From: Streptomyces zaomyceticus
Lineage (GTDB): Bacteria > Actinomycetota > Actinomycetes > Streptomycetales > Streptomycetaceae
Direction: 5' to 3'
NCBI RefSeq assembly: GCF_014656215.1
Contig: NZ_BNBZ01000003.1
Span: 186,001-250,000, forward strand
Length of the DNA: 64,000 nt
The translations under genes were made by a program, and so were the position numbers. The notes under the pieces are model-generated. The model made no database searches. It was not told the DNA's origin and was given only the letters and a program-made list of their open reading frames with translations. This document shows, piece after piece, positions 9,047 to 16,714 of this stretch (within the stretch, counting starts at the first letter, position 1; each line of letters opens with the position of its first letter).

Positions 9047-9403
9047 TCAGAGGCTGATGTGGTACGCCTTGCGCAGGGTCTCGTGGACGGTCCAGGTCGT
9101 CCTGTCGCCCTCGCGCAGCACGCAGGCGTCGCCGGGTCCGATCTCCAGGGTGGCCCCGCCCTCGACGGCGACGGTCGCCCGGCCGGAGACCACCACGAAG
9201 AGCTCGTCGGCCTCGGTGTCGGTGACGACGCCGGGCGTGATCTGCCAGATGCCGCGCAGCTGCTTGCCGTCGGCGGACTCCCACAGCACCCTGCCCGTCA
9301 CCTCGGGCGTGCCGGAGACGATCTGGGCGGGGTCGAGGGGCTCCGCCTCGAGCTCCGCGTCGGGGATGTGCACGGCGAAGGAGGGCTGGTCATGTGTCGT
9401 CAT
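9047..9403 (-). CDS. Small cupin protein (EutQ/DUF861-like)
   Basis: This 118-residue single-domain cupin has the two-motif barrel, with ADELFVVVSGRATVAVEGG in the first half and IGPGDACVLREGDRTTWTV in the second. Such (S)-ureidoglycine aminohydrolase-like or EutQ-like cupins bind metals or small acids. Many are of unknown function. The usual HxH metal ligands are not evident in motif 1 (the residues are E and F), so metal binding is doubtful. It starts at ATG 9403 and is divergent from psuG across 273 bp. Its stop is followed by the operator region of the phosphoesterase operon. Confidence 0.8.
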   Translation of the reverse strand: MTTHDQPSFAVHIPDAELEAEPLDPAQIVSGTPEVTGRVLWESADGKQLRGIWQITPGVVTDTEADELFVVVSGRATVAVEGGATLEIGPGDACVLREGDRTTWTVHETLRKAYHISL

Positions 9404-9430
9404 GGGCGGTGACTGTAGCGGGGGTCCGGA

Positions 9431-9469
9431 GCCGGTCCGAGGCCGGGACCGGCTGGAGGGAAACCCTCC
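9431..9469. promoter_or_regulatory. Two hairpins in the cupin/psuG divergent gap
   Basis: GCCGGTCC (9431-9438) pairs with GGACCGGC (9446-9453). Immediately after, GGAGGG-AAA-CCCTCC (9455-9469) forms a 6-bp stem. Both lie in the 273-bp gap between diverging genes, near the cupin start, and could be operator or leader structure. No other feature was seen in 9404-9676. Confidence 0.35.
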
Positions 9470-9676
9470 GTTTCGCCTCCCACCAGGCGCGATACCCGGA
9501 TCCAGCGGCGGCGACGAAATCCGCACGAGCCCTTCGCCGCAGCGCCGGACGGGTGGCGCGGCCGCCGCGGAGGACGACTCCGGGAGCTCCGTGACGGAAT
9601 CCGAAGGCGCCCCCACCGGGTGGCCGGAGCTCGCCGGCGAGGTTTGCGGGACCTGTGGTCGCGCCAGGAATGGGAC

Positions 9677-10663
9677 ATGTCCACACAGGTGTCCGAAGAG
9701 GTACGCGAGGCGCTCCACGAGGGGCGTCCCGTCGTCGCGCTGGAATCGACGATCATCGCCCACGGCCTGCCGCGCCCGCGGAACCTGGCCGTGGCCCTGG
9801 AGCTGGAGGAGCTGGTGCGGGCCGGGGGCGCCGTCCCCGCCACGATCGCCGTGGTCGACGGCACGGCCAGGGTCGGCCTGGACCGGCCGGCCCTGACCCG
9901 GATCGCCGAGGACCCCGCGGTACGGAAGCTGGGGCACCGCGACCTGGCCCCGGCCCTGGCGACCGGCGTGACCGGGGCGACGACGGTGTCGGCGACGGCC
10001 TGGCTCGCGGACGCGGCCGGCATACGGGTGTTCGCGACCGGGGGCCTCGGCGGGGTGCACCGGGAGTGGACCGACACCCAGGACGAATCCGCCGACCTGC
10101 GGCTGCTCGCCCGGGTCGGGATCACCGTGGTGTGCGCCGGGGTCAAGTCGATCCTCGACGTGCCCGCGACGCTCCAGCGTCTGGAGACGCTCGGTGTGAC
10201 CGTCGTCGGGTACGGCACGGACCACTTCCCCGGCTTCTATCTCGCCTCCTCGGGCGAGCCCGTGGACTGGACGCTGCGGACCCCTGAGGAAGTGGCCGGG
10301 GTGATACGGGCCCAGGACCGGCTCGGCGGGCCGCGGGCGGCGCTGATCGTGGCCAACCCGGTGCCGCCGGCGGAGCAGCTGGATCCCGCCCTGCACGACC
10401 GGGTGCTCGCGGGCGGCCTGACGGCGGCGAAGGAGAAGGGGATCACCGGGCAGGCGGTGACACCGTTCCTCCTCGAATATCTGACGGTGCACACGGAAGG
10501 GGCGTCCCTGGAGGCCAACCTGGCGGCGGTCCGGGGCAATGTGCGGCTCGCGGCGAGGATCGCCGGGGCGTACGGGGCGGGGGCGGCGCGCACCGCCGAC
10601 CCCGCGCGCGGCTCCGGGGCGGCGTCCGGCGGCGGGGCCTCGTTCGGCGCGGGCGGCCGGTGA
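9677..10663 (+). CDS. psuG: Pseudouridine-5'-phosphate glycosidase
   Basis: PsuG reversibly splits pseudouridine 5'-phosphate into uracil and ribose 5-phosphate, the second step of pseudouridine salvage. The 328-residue protein has the family signatures ALESTIIAHGLPRPRN (near 20-35), GVTGATTVSAT, GGLGGVHR and the catalytic-lysine region CAGVKSILD. The last 25 residues are a Gly/Ala/Ser-rich tail. ATG 9677 follows an AGGA site by 8 bases; upstream in-frame ATG codons would add non-family sequence. The stop overlaps the GTG of the sugar kinase by 4 bp (GTGA), fitting a psuG-psuK operon. Confidence 0.93.
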   Translation: MSTQVSEEVREALHEGRPVVALESTIIAHGLPRPRNLAVALELEELVRAGGAVPATIAVVDGTARVGLDRPALTRIAEDPAVRKLGHRDLAPALATGVTGATTVSATAWLADAAGIRVFATGGLGGVHREWTDTQDESADLRLLARVGITVVCAGVKSILDVPATLQRLETLGVTVVGYGTDHFPGFYLASSGEPVDWTLRTPEEVAGVIRAQDRLGGPRAALIVANPVPPAEQLDPALHDRVLAGGLTAAKEKGITGQAVTPFLLEYLTVHTEGASLEANLAAVRGNVRLAARIAGAYGAGAARTADPARGSGAASGGGASFGAGGR

Positions 10664-11583
10664 GCCCGGCGGCGGGTGCGCTGCTCGTCGTCGGGGACGT
10701 GGTCACGGACGTCGTCGCCCGGCACCGGACCCCACTGGCGCCCGCGACCGACACGGCGGCGGAGATACGGACGCTGCCGGGCGGCGCCGGAGCCAACGCG
10801 GCCTGCTGGGCGGTGCGTTCCGGCTGCCCCGACGTCCGGATCCTCGGCCGGGTCGGGACGGACGCGGCCGACTGGCACGAGCGGGCGCTGCGGGGTGCGG
10901 GCGTGCGCCCCCTGCTGGTCCGGGACGCGGAGGCGGCGACGGCGACCGTGATCGCGCTCGTGGACTCCTCGGCGGAGCGCACCTTCCTGACCGACAGCGG
11001 CGCCGCCCTGCGCCTCTCCCCCGGCGACTGGTCGGCCGGCCTGCTCGACGGCGTGGCCCGGCTGCATCTCTCCGGCTATCTGTTCTTCGCCGCGCCGAGC
11101 CGCGAGACCGCCCGGCTGGCGCTGCGGGACGCCCGGGACGCGGGGGTCCCGGTGAGTGTGGACCCGGCTTCGGCGGGGTTCCTGGCGGAGCTGGGGGTGG
11201 ATCTGTTCCTGGCGGCCGCGGACGGCGCGGAGGTCCTGCTGCCCAACGCCGACGAGGCCCGGTCGCTCACCGGCCGGGACGATCCGGAGGTGGCGGCGGC
11301 CGAGTTGAGCCGCCGGTTCCCGCTGGTCGTGGTCACCCTCGGGGCGGCGGGCGCCCTGGTCGCCGAGGACGGCGCGGTCACCGCGCGGGTGGCGGCGCCT
11401 CCGGCGCGGCCGGTGGACTCGACGGGCGCGGGTGACGCGTTCACCGGCGCCTTCCTGGCGGCCCGGCTCGCGGGAGCCGACCCGGCGAAGGCCACCGAGG
11501 CGGGCTGCCGGGCGGGCGCGGAGGCGGTAACGCTGATGGGCGGCAGACCGGCGAACGAACCGGGTGGCCGGCTGACGGGATGA
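10660..11583 (+). CDS. psuK: PfkB-family carbohydrate kinase, probable pseudouridine kinase
   Basis: This 307-residue ribokinase/PfkB protein has the N-terminal LPGGAGANAA substrate motif (about 39-48) and the C-terminal signature DSTGAGDAFTGAF (about 250-262) holding the anion hole and catalytic Asp. PfkB kinases phosphorylate sugars or nucleosides. The 4-bp GTGA overlap with psuG makes pseudouridine the best-supported substrate, giving pseudouridine 5'-phosphate for PsuG. The substrate assignment rests on this context, not on specific residues. The GTG start is set by the overlap and gives the normal N-terminus MSPAAGALLVVGDVV. Confidence 0.85.
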   Translation: MSPAAGALLVVGDVVTDVVARHRTPLAPATDTAAEIRTLPGGAGANAACWAVRSGCPDVRILGRVGTDAADWHERALRGAGVRPLLVRDAEAATATVIALVDSSAERTFLTDSGAALRLSPGDWSAGLLDGVARLHLSGYLFFAAPSRETARLALRDARDAGVPVSVDPASAGFLAELGVDLFLAAADGAEVLLPNADEARSLTGRDDPEVAAAELSRRFPLVVVTLGAAGALVAEDGAVTARVAAPPARPVDSTGAGDAFTGAFLAARLAGADPAKATEAGCRAGAEAVTLMGGRPANEPGGRLTG

Positions 11584-11640
11584 GGGGACGGCCCGACGGT
11601 CACGGTGACCGTGACTTTGACGGTGACGGACGGCCGACGG

Positions 11641-11686
11641 GCCCGTGCCGGGAGGCGCGGACCGGAAGGCCCGTGCCGGGAGGCGC
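11641..11686. repeat. Direct repeat with 28-bp period
   Basis: gcccgtgccgggaggcgc occurs at 11641-11658 and again, identical, at 11669-11686. It lies in the gap after psuK. A near-palindrome GTCACGGT-GACCGTGAC (about 11598-11614) sits just before it and may help end transcription. Confidence 0.6.
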
Positions 11687-11743
11687 AGGCCGGGGCGGCG
11701 CGGACCCGTCGGCCCCGGCCGGGCGAGATCCGGAAGAGACGGC

Positions 11744-12388
11744 CTAGTCTCCGAACCCCGTCCAGGCCGGGTGGCGCGGGTCGTCCGCGCGGACGACCAC
11801 GTCTGCGGCCGTACCGGGCTCGACCTCCGTCTCGTACCGGGCGAAGGCGGGGAGGGTCCAGGCCTCCTCGGTACGCCGGGCGAGGGCGGCGGTGGAGAGC
11901 CGCAGGTGCACGGTGAGGTCGAAGGGGAACCAGTGGCCGAGCAGGAAGGGTCCGTGCAGGAGGAGCACCCCACCGGGGGGCAGCGTCGCGTACGGGCTGC
12001 GGGTCGCGCGGTCCCTCACCGGGTCCCAGAGATCGGGCAGCACCCTCCCGGTGCCGCCGGGGTCCAGCGGCCCGAAGACCTCCCGCCACAGCGCCCCGGT
12101 GTCGGTCCACCCGTCGTAGTACGCGTCGGGGTCCTGCTTCCCGTACTCGTACCGCAGCGACGCGGGCCGCAGGAAGCCGGCGGTCCCCACGACGAGGACG
12201 GAGCGCCCGCGCGTCCGCAGCGCCTCGGCGAGCAGCCCGGCGAGCTCGCCCCCGGGTGCGGCGGGCGGTCCGTCGATGCCGACCTTGAGCCACGCGTCAC
12301 CCTCCGCCGGCGCCGGCGCGTCGAGCCGCCCGGCGAGCGTCTCCGCCAGCCGTTCCCAGGTGATCGCCTCGTATCGCATCCCGCTCAT
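11744..12388 (-). CDS. Uridine-kinase-like protein with a degenerate P-loop
   Basis: This 214-residue protein has the overall layout of the uridine kinase family found in actinomycetes. It includes YEAITWERLAETLA, a KVGIDGP strand, the RYEYGKQDPDAYYDGWTDTGAL segment with the Tyr-Tyr-Asp region, DLWDPVRDRATRS, LLLHGPFLLG and a C-terminal RYETEVEP. Where the Walker A should be (GPxxxGKT/S) it reads GPPAAPGGEL, so the catalytic lysine and following Thr/Ser are gone. It is therefore probably not an active kinase, although the late motifs are retained. It lies 4 bp behind a gene of unknown function. The ATG is preceded by a purine-poor spacer. Confidence 0.72.
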   Translation of the reverse strand: MSGMRYEAITWERLAETLAGRLDAPAPAEGDAWLKVGIDGPPAAPGGELAGLLAEALRTRGRSVLVVGTAGFLRPASLRYEYGKQDPDAYYDGWTDTGALWREVFGPLDPGGTGRVLPDLWDPVRDRATRSPYATLPPGGVLLLHGPFLLGHWFPFDLTVHLRLSTAALARRTEEAWTLPAFARYETEVEPGTAADVVVRADDPRHPAWTGFGD

Positions 12389-12392
12389 CCGT

Positions 12393-12875
12393 TCATCCTG
12401 CCCGCAGGCCCGCGGGCCCGTCGTCCCCGGGGCCGCTCAGGGGCACGCCGAGCCGGTCCGCGAGGGCCCGCGCCGTGGCGAGGGGTTCCTCCCAGACGAC
12501 CTCCTGCCACTGGGCCAGCTGGTGCGGCCGCGACTCGGGGCCGGGAAGGACGGCGACGAGCAGCAGGATCCAGCCCCAGGTGTCCCCGTCCCACTCCAGT
12601 TCCAGGGCGACGGGCCGGCGGGGCAGCACCGCGACATCCGCCGCGAGCGTGTCCACGTCCGTGCGCGGCAGCGGTACGAGCCGGTCGGCCAGGATCTCCT
12701 CGCGTACGCCGACGAGGGCGACGCAGTCGTTCAGATCCGGCTCGGGCAGGAGGCCGGACTCCCGGATCGCGAGGACCGCCGTGAGCCGTCTCCGCCGGAT
12801 CACCTCGGCGTCCACGTGCCGGCGGGTCTCCCAGGTCAGGGCCGACCACAGTTCGTGCGGTTCGTCGTACGTCAC
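12393..12875 (-). CDS. Conserved-looking hypothetical protein, 160 aa
   Basis: I do not recognise a family. The predicted soluble protein starts with GTG (MTYDEPHELW). It has an Arg-rich helix (RRHVDAEVIRRRRLTAVLAIRE, about 19-40) and a Trp-rich beta section (LELEWDGDTWGWILLLVAVL, about 91-110) before the ending LSGPGDDGPAGLRAG. It has no signal peptide. It is 4 bp upstream of the uridine-kinase-like gene, so the two form an operon. It is divergent from the SDR gene, and the MerR-type operator in the 43-bp gap may affect both directions. Confidence 0.7.
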   Translation of the reverse strand: MTYDEPHELWSALTWETRRHVDAEVIRRRRLTAVLAIRESGLLPEPDLNDCVALVGVREEILADRLVPLPRTDVDTLAADVAVLPRRPVALELEWDGDTWGWILLLVAVLPGPESRPHQLAQWQEVVWEEPLATARALADRLGVPLSGPGDDGPAGLRAG

Positions 12876-12878
12876 GCC

Positions 12879-12918
12879 TTGACCCTGCCATTGGCGTCAG
12901 GGTCCGACCATCGAATTC
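12879..12918 (+). promoter_or_regulatory. MerR-type promoter/operator for the SDR gene
   Basis: GACCCTG (12881-12887) and CAGGGTC (12898-12904) form a perfect 7-10-7 inverted repeat beginning inside a TTGACC -35-like box (12879-12884). A weak -10, GACCAT (12906-12911), lies 7 bases before the ATG at 12919. MerR regulators typically bind a palindrome inside a stretched spacer and twist the DNA to activate. The geometry and the MerR gene at the end of the operon fit this. It implies a leaderless SDR mRNA. Confidence 0.65.
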
Positions 12919-13701
12919 ATGACCACTCCCTTCATGACCACCGCTTCCATGGACGGCACCGCACCCCGCAGGGTCGTCGTCGTCACCGGCGCGGGCACCG
13001 GCATCGGCCGCGCCACCGCCCGCGCGTTCGCAGCGCAGGGGGCGACGGTCCTCGCCGTCGGCCGCCGGAAGGAGCCGCTGCGGGAGACCGCCGAGGGGCA
13101 TCCCGGCATCCACCCGTTCGTCGCCGACATCACCGCGGAGGGCGCCCCCGAGGACGTCGTCGGAGCGGCCCTGACCGCCCACGGCAGTCTCGACGTGCTC
13201 GTCAACAACGCCGGGATCGCCAAGGGAGGCCCGCTGGAAACCCTCGACCGCTCCGTGATCGCCCCGCTCCTCGAGACCAATCTGGTCGCCCCGGTCCTGC
13301 TCACCCGGGCCGCCGTTCCCGCGCTCCGCGCGTCCCGGGGCGTCGTGGTGAACGTGACGACGACGATCGGGCAGCGCGGCTGGCCGGCCAACTCGGTCTA
13401 TCCGGCGACGAAGAGCGCCCTGGAGACCCTGACCCGCTGCTGGGCGGTGGAGCTCGCGCCCGACGGGGTACGCGTGGTGGCGGTCGCTCCCGGTGCGATC
13501 GAGACCCCGATCGCGGACCACTCGGGCCTCTCCCCCGAGAAGCTGAGGGCACTGCGGGCATGGCAGCTCGCGCACACCCCGCTGGGGCGGATCGGCAGGC
13601 CCGAGGAGGTCGCCTGGGCGATCACCACGCTCGCGGCGCCGGAGGCCGCCTTCCTGACGGGGACCGTGCTGCCCGTCGACGGGGGCGCGCTGGTCGCGTG
13701 A
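12919..13701 (+). CDS. SDR-family NAD(P)-dependent oxidoreductase
   Basis: This 260-residue short-chain dehydrogenase has the nucleotide motif TGAGTGIG (about 23-30), NNAG (95-98), the YxxxK pair in VYPATKSA, and the PGAIETP loop. The position 13 residues before the active Tyr, normally Ser, is Thr (NVTTTIGQRG), which can support lower activity. The substrate is unknown. ATG 12919 lacks a ribosome site, and the promoter -10 sits 7 bases away, so a leaderless start is likely; ATGs at 12934 and 12949 are alternatives. The stop is followed by the MerR regulator gene, giving a self-contained regulator/enzyme pair. Confidence 0.88.
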   Translation: MTTPFMTTASMDGTAPRRVVVVTGAGTGIGRATARAFAAQGATVLAVGRRKEPLRETAEGHPGIHPFVADITAEGAPEDVVGAALTAHGSLDVLVNNAGIAKGGPLETLDRSVIAPLLETNLVAPVLLTRAAVPALRASRGVVVNVTTTIGQRGWPANSVYPATKSALETLTRCWAVELAPDGVRVVAVAPGAIETPIADHSGLSPEKLRALRAWQLAHTPLGRIGRPEEVAWAITTLAAPEAAFLTGTVLPVDGGALVA

Positions 13702-13727
13702 TACGACTGGGCGAGGAGGTGGCGCCC

Positions 13728-14081
13728 GTGCGTATCGGTGAACTGGCCCGGCGGACGGGGGCGTCGCCGCGCGCCCTGCGCCATTACGAGACGGCGGGGC
13801 TGATCGCGTCGGAGCGCGCGGCCAACGGCTACCGGGTGTACGGGGACGGTGCCGTCACCCGCGTGGCGAACATCCGGTATCTGCTGGCCGCGGGGCTCAC
13901 CCTGGACGACGTCTCCGCGTTCCGCTCCTGCCTCGACGGGGACATGCCCTCGGCCCCGCCGTCCGCCCGTGGCCTGGAGATCGCCCGTGAGCGGCTGGCC
14001 GTGCTCGACGCGCGGATCGCCGCGCAGACCGAGGCCCGGGACCGGCTGGCACGCAGCCTGGCGGTGGAGTCGGGCCGCTGA
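13728..14081 (+). CDS. MerR-family transcriptional regulator
   Basis: This 117-residue protein has the winged HTH at its start (RIGELARRTGASPRALRHYETAGLI), the wing YRVYGDGAVTRV, and a dimerising helix with TEARDRLARSL. No cysteine cluster or large ligand domain is present, so the signal is not a typical metal. GTG 13728 has an excellent GAGGAGG site (13713-13719). A GTG at 13698 overlapping the SDR stop would add ten residues. It is the second gene of the SDR operon, and the palindrome at 12881-12904 is its probable target. Confidence 0.88.
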   Translation: MRIGELARRTGASPRALRHYETAGLIASERAANGYRVYGDGAVTRVANIRYLLAAGLTLDDVSAFRSCLDGDMPSAPPSARGLEIARERLAVLDARIAAQTEARDRLARSLAVESGR

Positions 14082-14089
14082 CGGGCCGA

Positions 14090-14205
14090 CCACGGCCGAG
14101 CCGATCCCGGTGACACCGGACCCGACGGGACCGACCGCGGCCGAGCCGATCCCGACCGGCCCGATCGCGGTCCGGCCGATCGCGGTTCGGCCGATCGCGC
14201 CCGCG
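14090..14205. repeat. Degenerate GC-rich tandem repeats (15-bp unit)
   Basis: ccgatcgcggt(c/t)cgg is repeated at 14161, 14176 and, diverged, 14191. A longer ggccgagccgatccc element occurs twice just before. The repeats fill the 130-bp gap between the converging MerR and HxlR genes. Confidence 0.55.
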
Positions 14206-14211
14206 GTCGGG

Positions 14212-14853
14212 CTACGCCCCGGCCGCCCCCACGGGCCGTTCGAGAGCCGCCCGCCCCGCCTCGATCGCCTCGGCCAGCGTCAGCTCCCCGCTCGCGAGCG
14301 CCCGGCAGGTCGCCGTGTCGGTCCTCAGCCGGGCGTCCGGCACCTCCGTCGTACCGACCCCGAACACCCCGTCCCCGTAGGACGCCGTTCCGTCGTTCCC
14401 GACCCGTACATGGAACTCGCCCTCGTCCAGGGTCACCTGGACGACCCCCGCGCCCAGCTCGGCGATCGCCCCGAGGAGCGGGATGGCGTACCAGTGCGCG
14501 CGGACGGCGTCGGTGGGGCGCGGCTCGCCCAGGTCGGGCGCGCCCCAGGCCGCGAGGGTGCGCAGCACGGGCAGCAGGTCACGGCCGCGCGGGGTGAGTT
14601 CGTAGACGAACGCCGAGGCGGGCGGGGGCAGTCGGCGGCGGGTGACGAGCTCGGCGCCCTCCATGTCCTTGAGACGGCCCGCGAGCATGTCGGTGCTGAC
14701 GCCGGGGAGGTCGGCATGGAGGTCGGTGTAGCGGCGCGGCCCGGCGAGGAGTTCGCGGACGACGAGCAGGGTCCAGCGGTCGCCGACGAGGTCGAGGGCG
14801 CGCGCGGCGGCGCAGTGCTGGTCGTAGCTGCGGCGGCGTGGCTGACGTGGCAT
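14212..14853 (-). CDS. HxlR-family winged-helix transcriptional regulator
   Basis: This 213-residue protein has the HxlR domain in its first half: SYDQHCAAARALDLVGDRWTLLVVRELLAGPRRYTDL, then PGVSTDMLAGRLKDMEGAELV and ELTPRGRDLLP. The longer C-terminal part resembles an SCP2-like ligand domain (HVRVGNDGTASYGDGVFG). I chose ATG 14853 because the product begins MPRQPRRRSYDQHC like family members, and a minus-strand TTGGAA-N16-TAGACT promoter places +1 about at this ATG (leaderless). ATG 14871 is the alternative. It lies back to back with the aminotransferase over shared CCAAG half-sites, suggesting it controls that gene and itself. Confidence 0.88.
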   Translation of the reverse strand: MPRQPRRRSYDQHCAAARALDLVGDRWTLLVVRELLAGPRRYTDLHADLPGVSTDMLAGRLKDMEGAELVTRRRLPPPASAFVYELTPRGRDLLPVLRTLAAWGAPDLGEPRPTDAVRAHWYAIPLLGAIAELGAGVVQVTLDEGEFHVRVGNDGTASYGDGVFGVGTTEVPDARLRTDTATCRALASGELTLAEAIEAGRAALERPVGAAGA

Positions 14854-14860
14854 GCGACGC

Positions 14861-14910
14861 AGTCTAGACATGTTGTTGGACTTTCCAAGCTGGAACTTGG
14901 TAAAACCAAG
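14861..14910. promoter_or_regulatory. Shared divergent promoter with three CCAAG/CTTGG half-sites
   Basis: CCAAG (14885-14889), CTTGG (14896-14900) and CCAAG (14906-14910) alternate in orientation and form two overlapping palindromes. The minus-strand promoter TTGGAA (14883-14888), 16 bp, TAGACT (14861-14866) overlaps the first half-site. A plus-strand TTGGAC (14876-14881) with GTAAAA (14900-14905) overlaps the others. HxlR binding here would control both genes; that is inference from position. Confidence 0.6.
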
Positions 14911-14944
14911 CAACACTGATTCCGGGGACCTGGGGAGGTCGGAC

Positions 14945-16156
14945 ATGGAGTTCCGGCAGTCGAGCAAGCTGAGCGAGGTCTGTTACGAGATCCGGGGCCC
15001 GGTCATCGAGCACGCCAACGCGCTGGAGGAGGCGGGCCACAGCGTCCTGCGCCTCAACACCGGCAACCCGGCGCTCTTCGGCTTCGAGGCGCCCGAGGAG
15101 ATCGTCCAGGACATGATCCGGATGCTTCCCAAGGCCCACGGGTACACCGACTCCCGGGGCATCCTCTCCGCCCGCCGCGCCGTGGCCCAGCGCTATCAGG
15201 CCATGGGTCTCCCCGAGGTCGACGTCGACGACGTCTTCCTCGGCAACGGCGTCTCGGAGCTCGTCTCCATGGCCGTGCAGGCGCTTCTGGAGGACGGCGA
15301 CGAAGTCCTGATCCCCGCCCCCGACTTCCCGCTGTGGACGGCGGTCACGACCCTCGCCGGCGGCAAGGCCGTGCACTATCTCTGCGACGAGTCGGCCGAC
15401 TGGTACCCGGACCTCGACGACATGGCGTCGAAGATCACCGACCGGACCCGGGCCGTGGTCATCATCAACCCCAACAACCCCACCGGCGCGGTCTACCCGA
15501 AGGAGATCGTCGAGGGGATCCTCGATCTCGCCCGCCGCCACGGCCTGATGGTCTTCGCCGACGAGATCTACGACCAGATCGTCTACGACGAGGCGGTCCA
15601 CTACCCGGCCGCCTCCCTCGCCTCCGACCTGGTCGTCCTCACCTTCGGTGGGCTCTCCAAGACCTACCGGGTCGCGGGCTTCCGCTCCGGCTGGCTGGTC
15701 GTCACCGGACCCAGGCAGCACGCCAGGAACTACCTGGAGGGGCTCACCATGCTGGCCTCCATGCGGCTCTGCCCCAACGCCCCCGCCCAGTACGCCATCC
15801 AGGCCGCGCTCGGCGGCCGCCAGTCGATCCACGAACTCACCGCCCCGGGCGGCCGGCTGCGCGAACAGCGCGACCGAGCCTGGGAGAAGCTCAACGAGAT
15901 CCCGGGCGTCTCCTGCGTGAAGCCGAAGGGGGCGCTGTACGCCTTCCCGCGCCTCGACCCGAAGGTGCACAAGATCCACGACGACGAGAAGTTCGTCCTC
16001 GACCTGCTCCTGCGGGAGAAGATCCAGGTCGTCCAGGGCACCGGCTTCAACTGGCCCCGACCGGACCACTTCCGCATCCTGACCCTGCCGTACGCCGACG
16101 ACCTCGACGCCGCGATCAGCCGCATCGGCCGCTTCCTCAGCGGCTACCGGCAGTGA
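14945..16156 (+). CDS. PLP-dependent aminotransferase (AlaA-like, class I/II)
   Basis: This 403-residue enzyme transfers amino groups between an amino acid and a keto acid. It looks closest to the AlaA/AspC-like glutamate-pyruvate aminotransferases (MEFRQSSKLSEVCYEIRGPV). Key features are the NTGNPA loop (38-43), INPNNPTGAV (174-183), FADEIYD (204-210) and the PLP lysine in GGLSKTYR (Lys239). ATG 14945 has a GGGGAGG site. It is expressed divergently from the HxlR regulator. Its role is probably alanine synthesis or breakdown in central nitrogen metabolism, but substrate choice is not proved by sequence. Confidence 0.92.
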   Translation: MEFRQSSKLSEVCYEIRGPVIEHANALEEAGHSVLRLNTGNPALFGFEAPEEIVQDMIRMLPKAHGYTDSRGILSARRAVAQRYQAMGLPEVDVDDVFLGNGVSELVSMAVQALLEDGDEVLIPAPDFPLWTAVTTLAGGKAVHYLCDESADWYPDLDDMASKITDRTRAVVIINPNNPTGAVYPKEIVEGILDLARRHGLMVFADEIYDQIVYDEAVHYPAASLASDLVVLTFGGLSKTYRVAGFRSGWLVVTGPRQHARNYLEGLTMLASMRLCPNAPAQYAIQAALGGRQSIHELTAPGGRLREQRDRAWEKLNEIPGVSCVKPKGALYAFPRLDPKVHKIHDDEKFVLDLLLREKIQVVQGTGFNWPRPDHFRILTLPYADDLDAAISRIGRFLSGYRQ

Positions 16157-16242
16157 CGTTCCCCCCTCCCTCCTGTCATGATCTGAAGGACTGAGGATCC
16201 ACGGGCCGGAGGGTCCGAGGGGGACGGGAGGGGCGGTCGGTC

Positions 16243-16701
16243 ATGGATGTGGCGCTGATAGCCGTGGCGGGAACCCTGTTGGGCGTCATCGCCACCCACT
16301 GGTTCCAGGGACGGGCCACCGAGCGCACGGCTTCGCTGGCCCGGACGGAACAACTGCGCCAGGAACGGATCGCGACCTACAGCGCCTACGCGGGCGCGGT
16401 CGTCGACTACCGGCACAGCCAGAACGACCGCTGGTTCCGGGCGTTCAAGGAGCCCGGCTCGGAGGAGGCCGAGGAGTCCCGTCACGCCTCCTACCGTCGG
16501 CGCACCAACGCCCGGCAGGCCCTGTTCCGCGTCCAGTTGGTGTGCGACGACCCGGACGTGCGACGACTGGCCGAGCGTGCCTTCGAGGAGACCCACTGCA
16601 TGCACGAGGCGGAGGGCGAGGCGGAACGCGCCCGCCGCTCCGCGCAGGCGAAGGAGGCACTCGCCGTGTTCATCGCAGCCGCCGCGCCCGGCCTCCGCTG
16701 A
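16243..16701 (+). CDS. Membrane-anchored hypothetical protein, 152 aa
   Basis: I do not recognise a named family. An N-terminal membrane helix (about 3-19, VALIAVAGTLLGVIATHWF) is followed by a strongly charged helical region rich in Arg/Glu, with probable coiled coil at about 25-60 and 115-145. It has two cysteines and no lipobox. The ATG follows a GGGAGGGG site. The DUF2293 gene begins 14 bp after its stop, so they probably share a transcript. The layout fits a peripheral cytoplasmic coiled coil tied to the membrane. Confidence 0.72.
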   Translation: MDVALIAVAGTLLGVIATHWFQGRATERTASLARTEQLRQERIATYSAYAGAVVDYRHSQNDRWFRAFKEPGSEEAEESRHASYRRRTNARQALFRVQLVCDDPDVRRLAERAFEETHCMHEAEGEAERARRSAQAKEALAVFIAAAAPGLR

Positions 16702-16714
16702 ACGGGGTGCGGAC

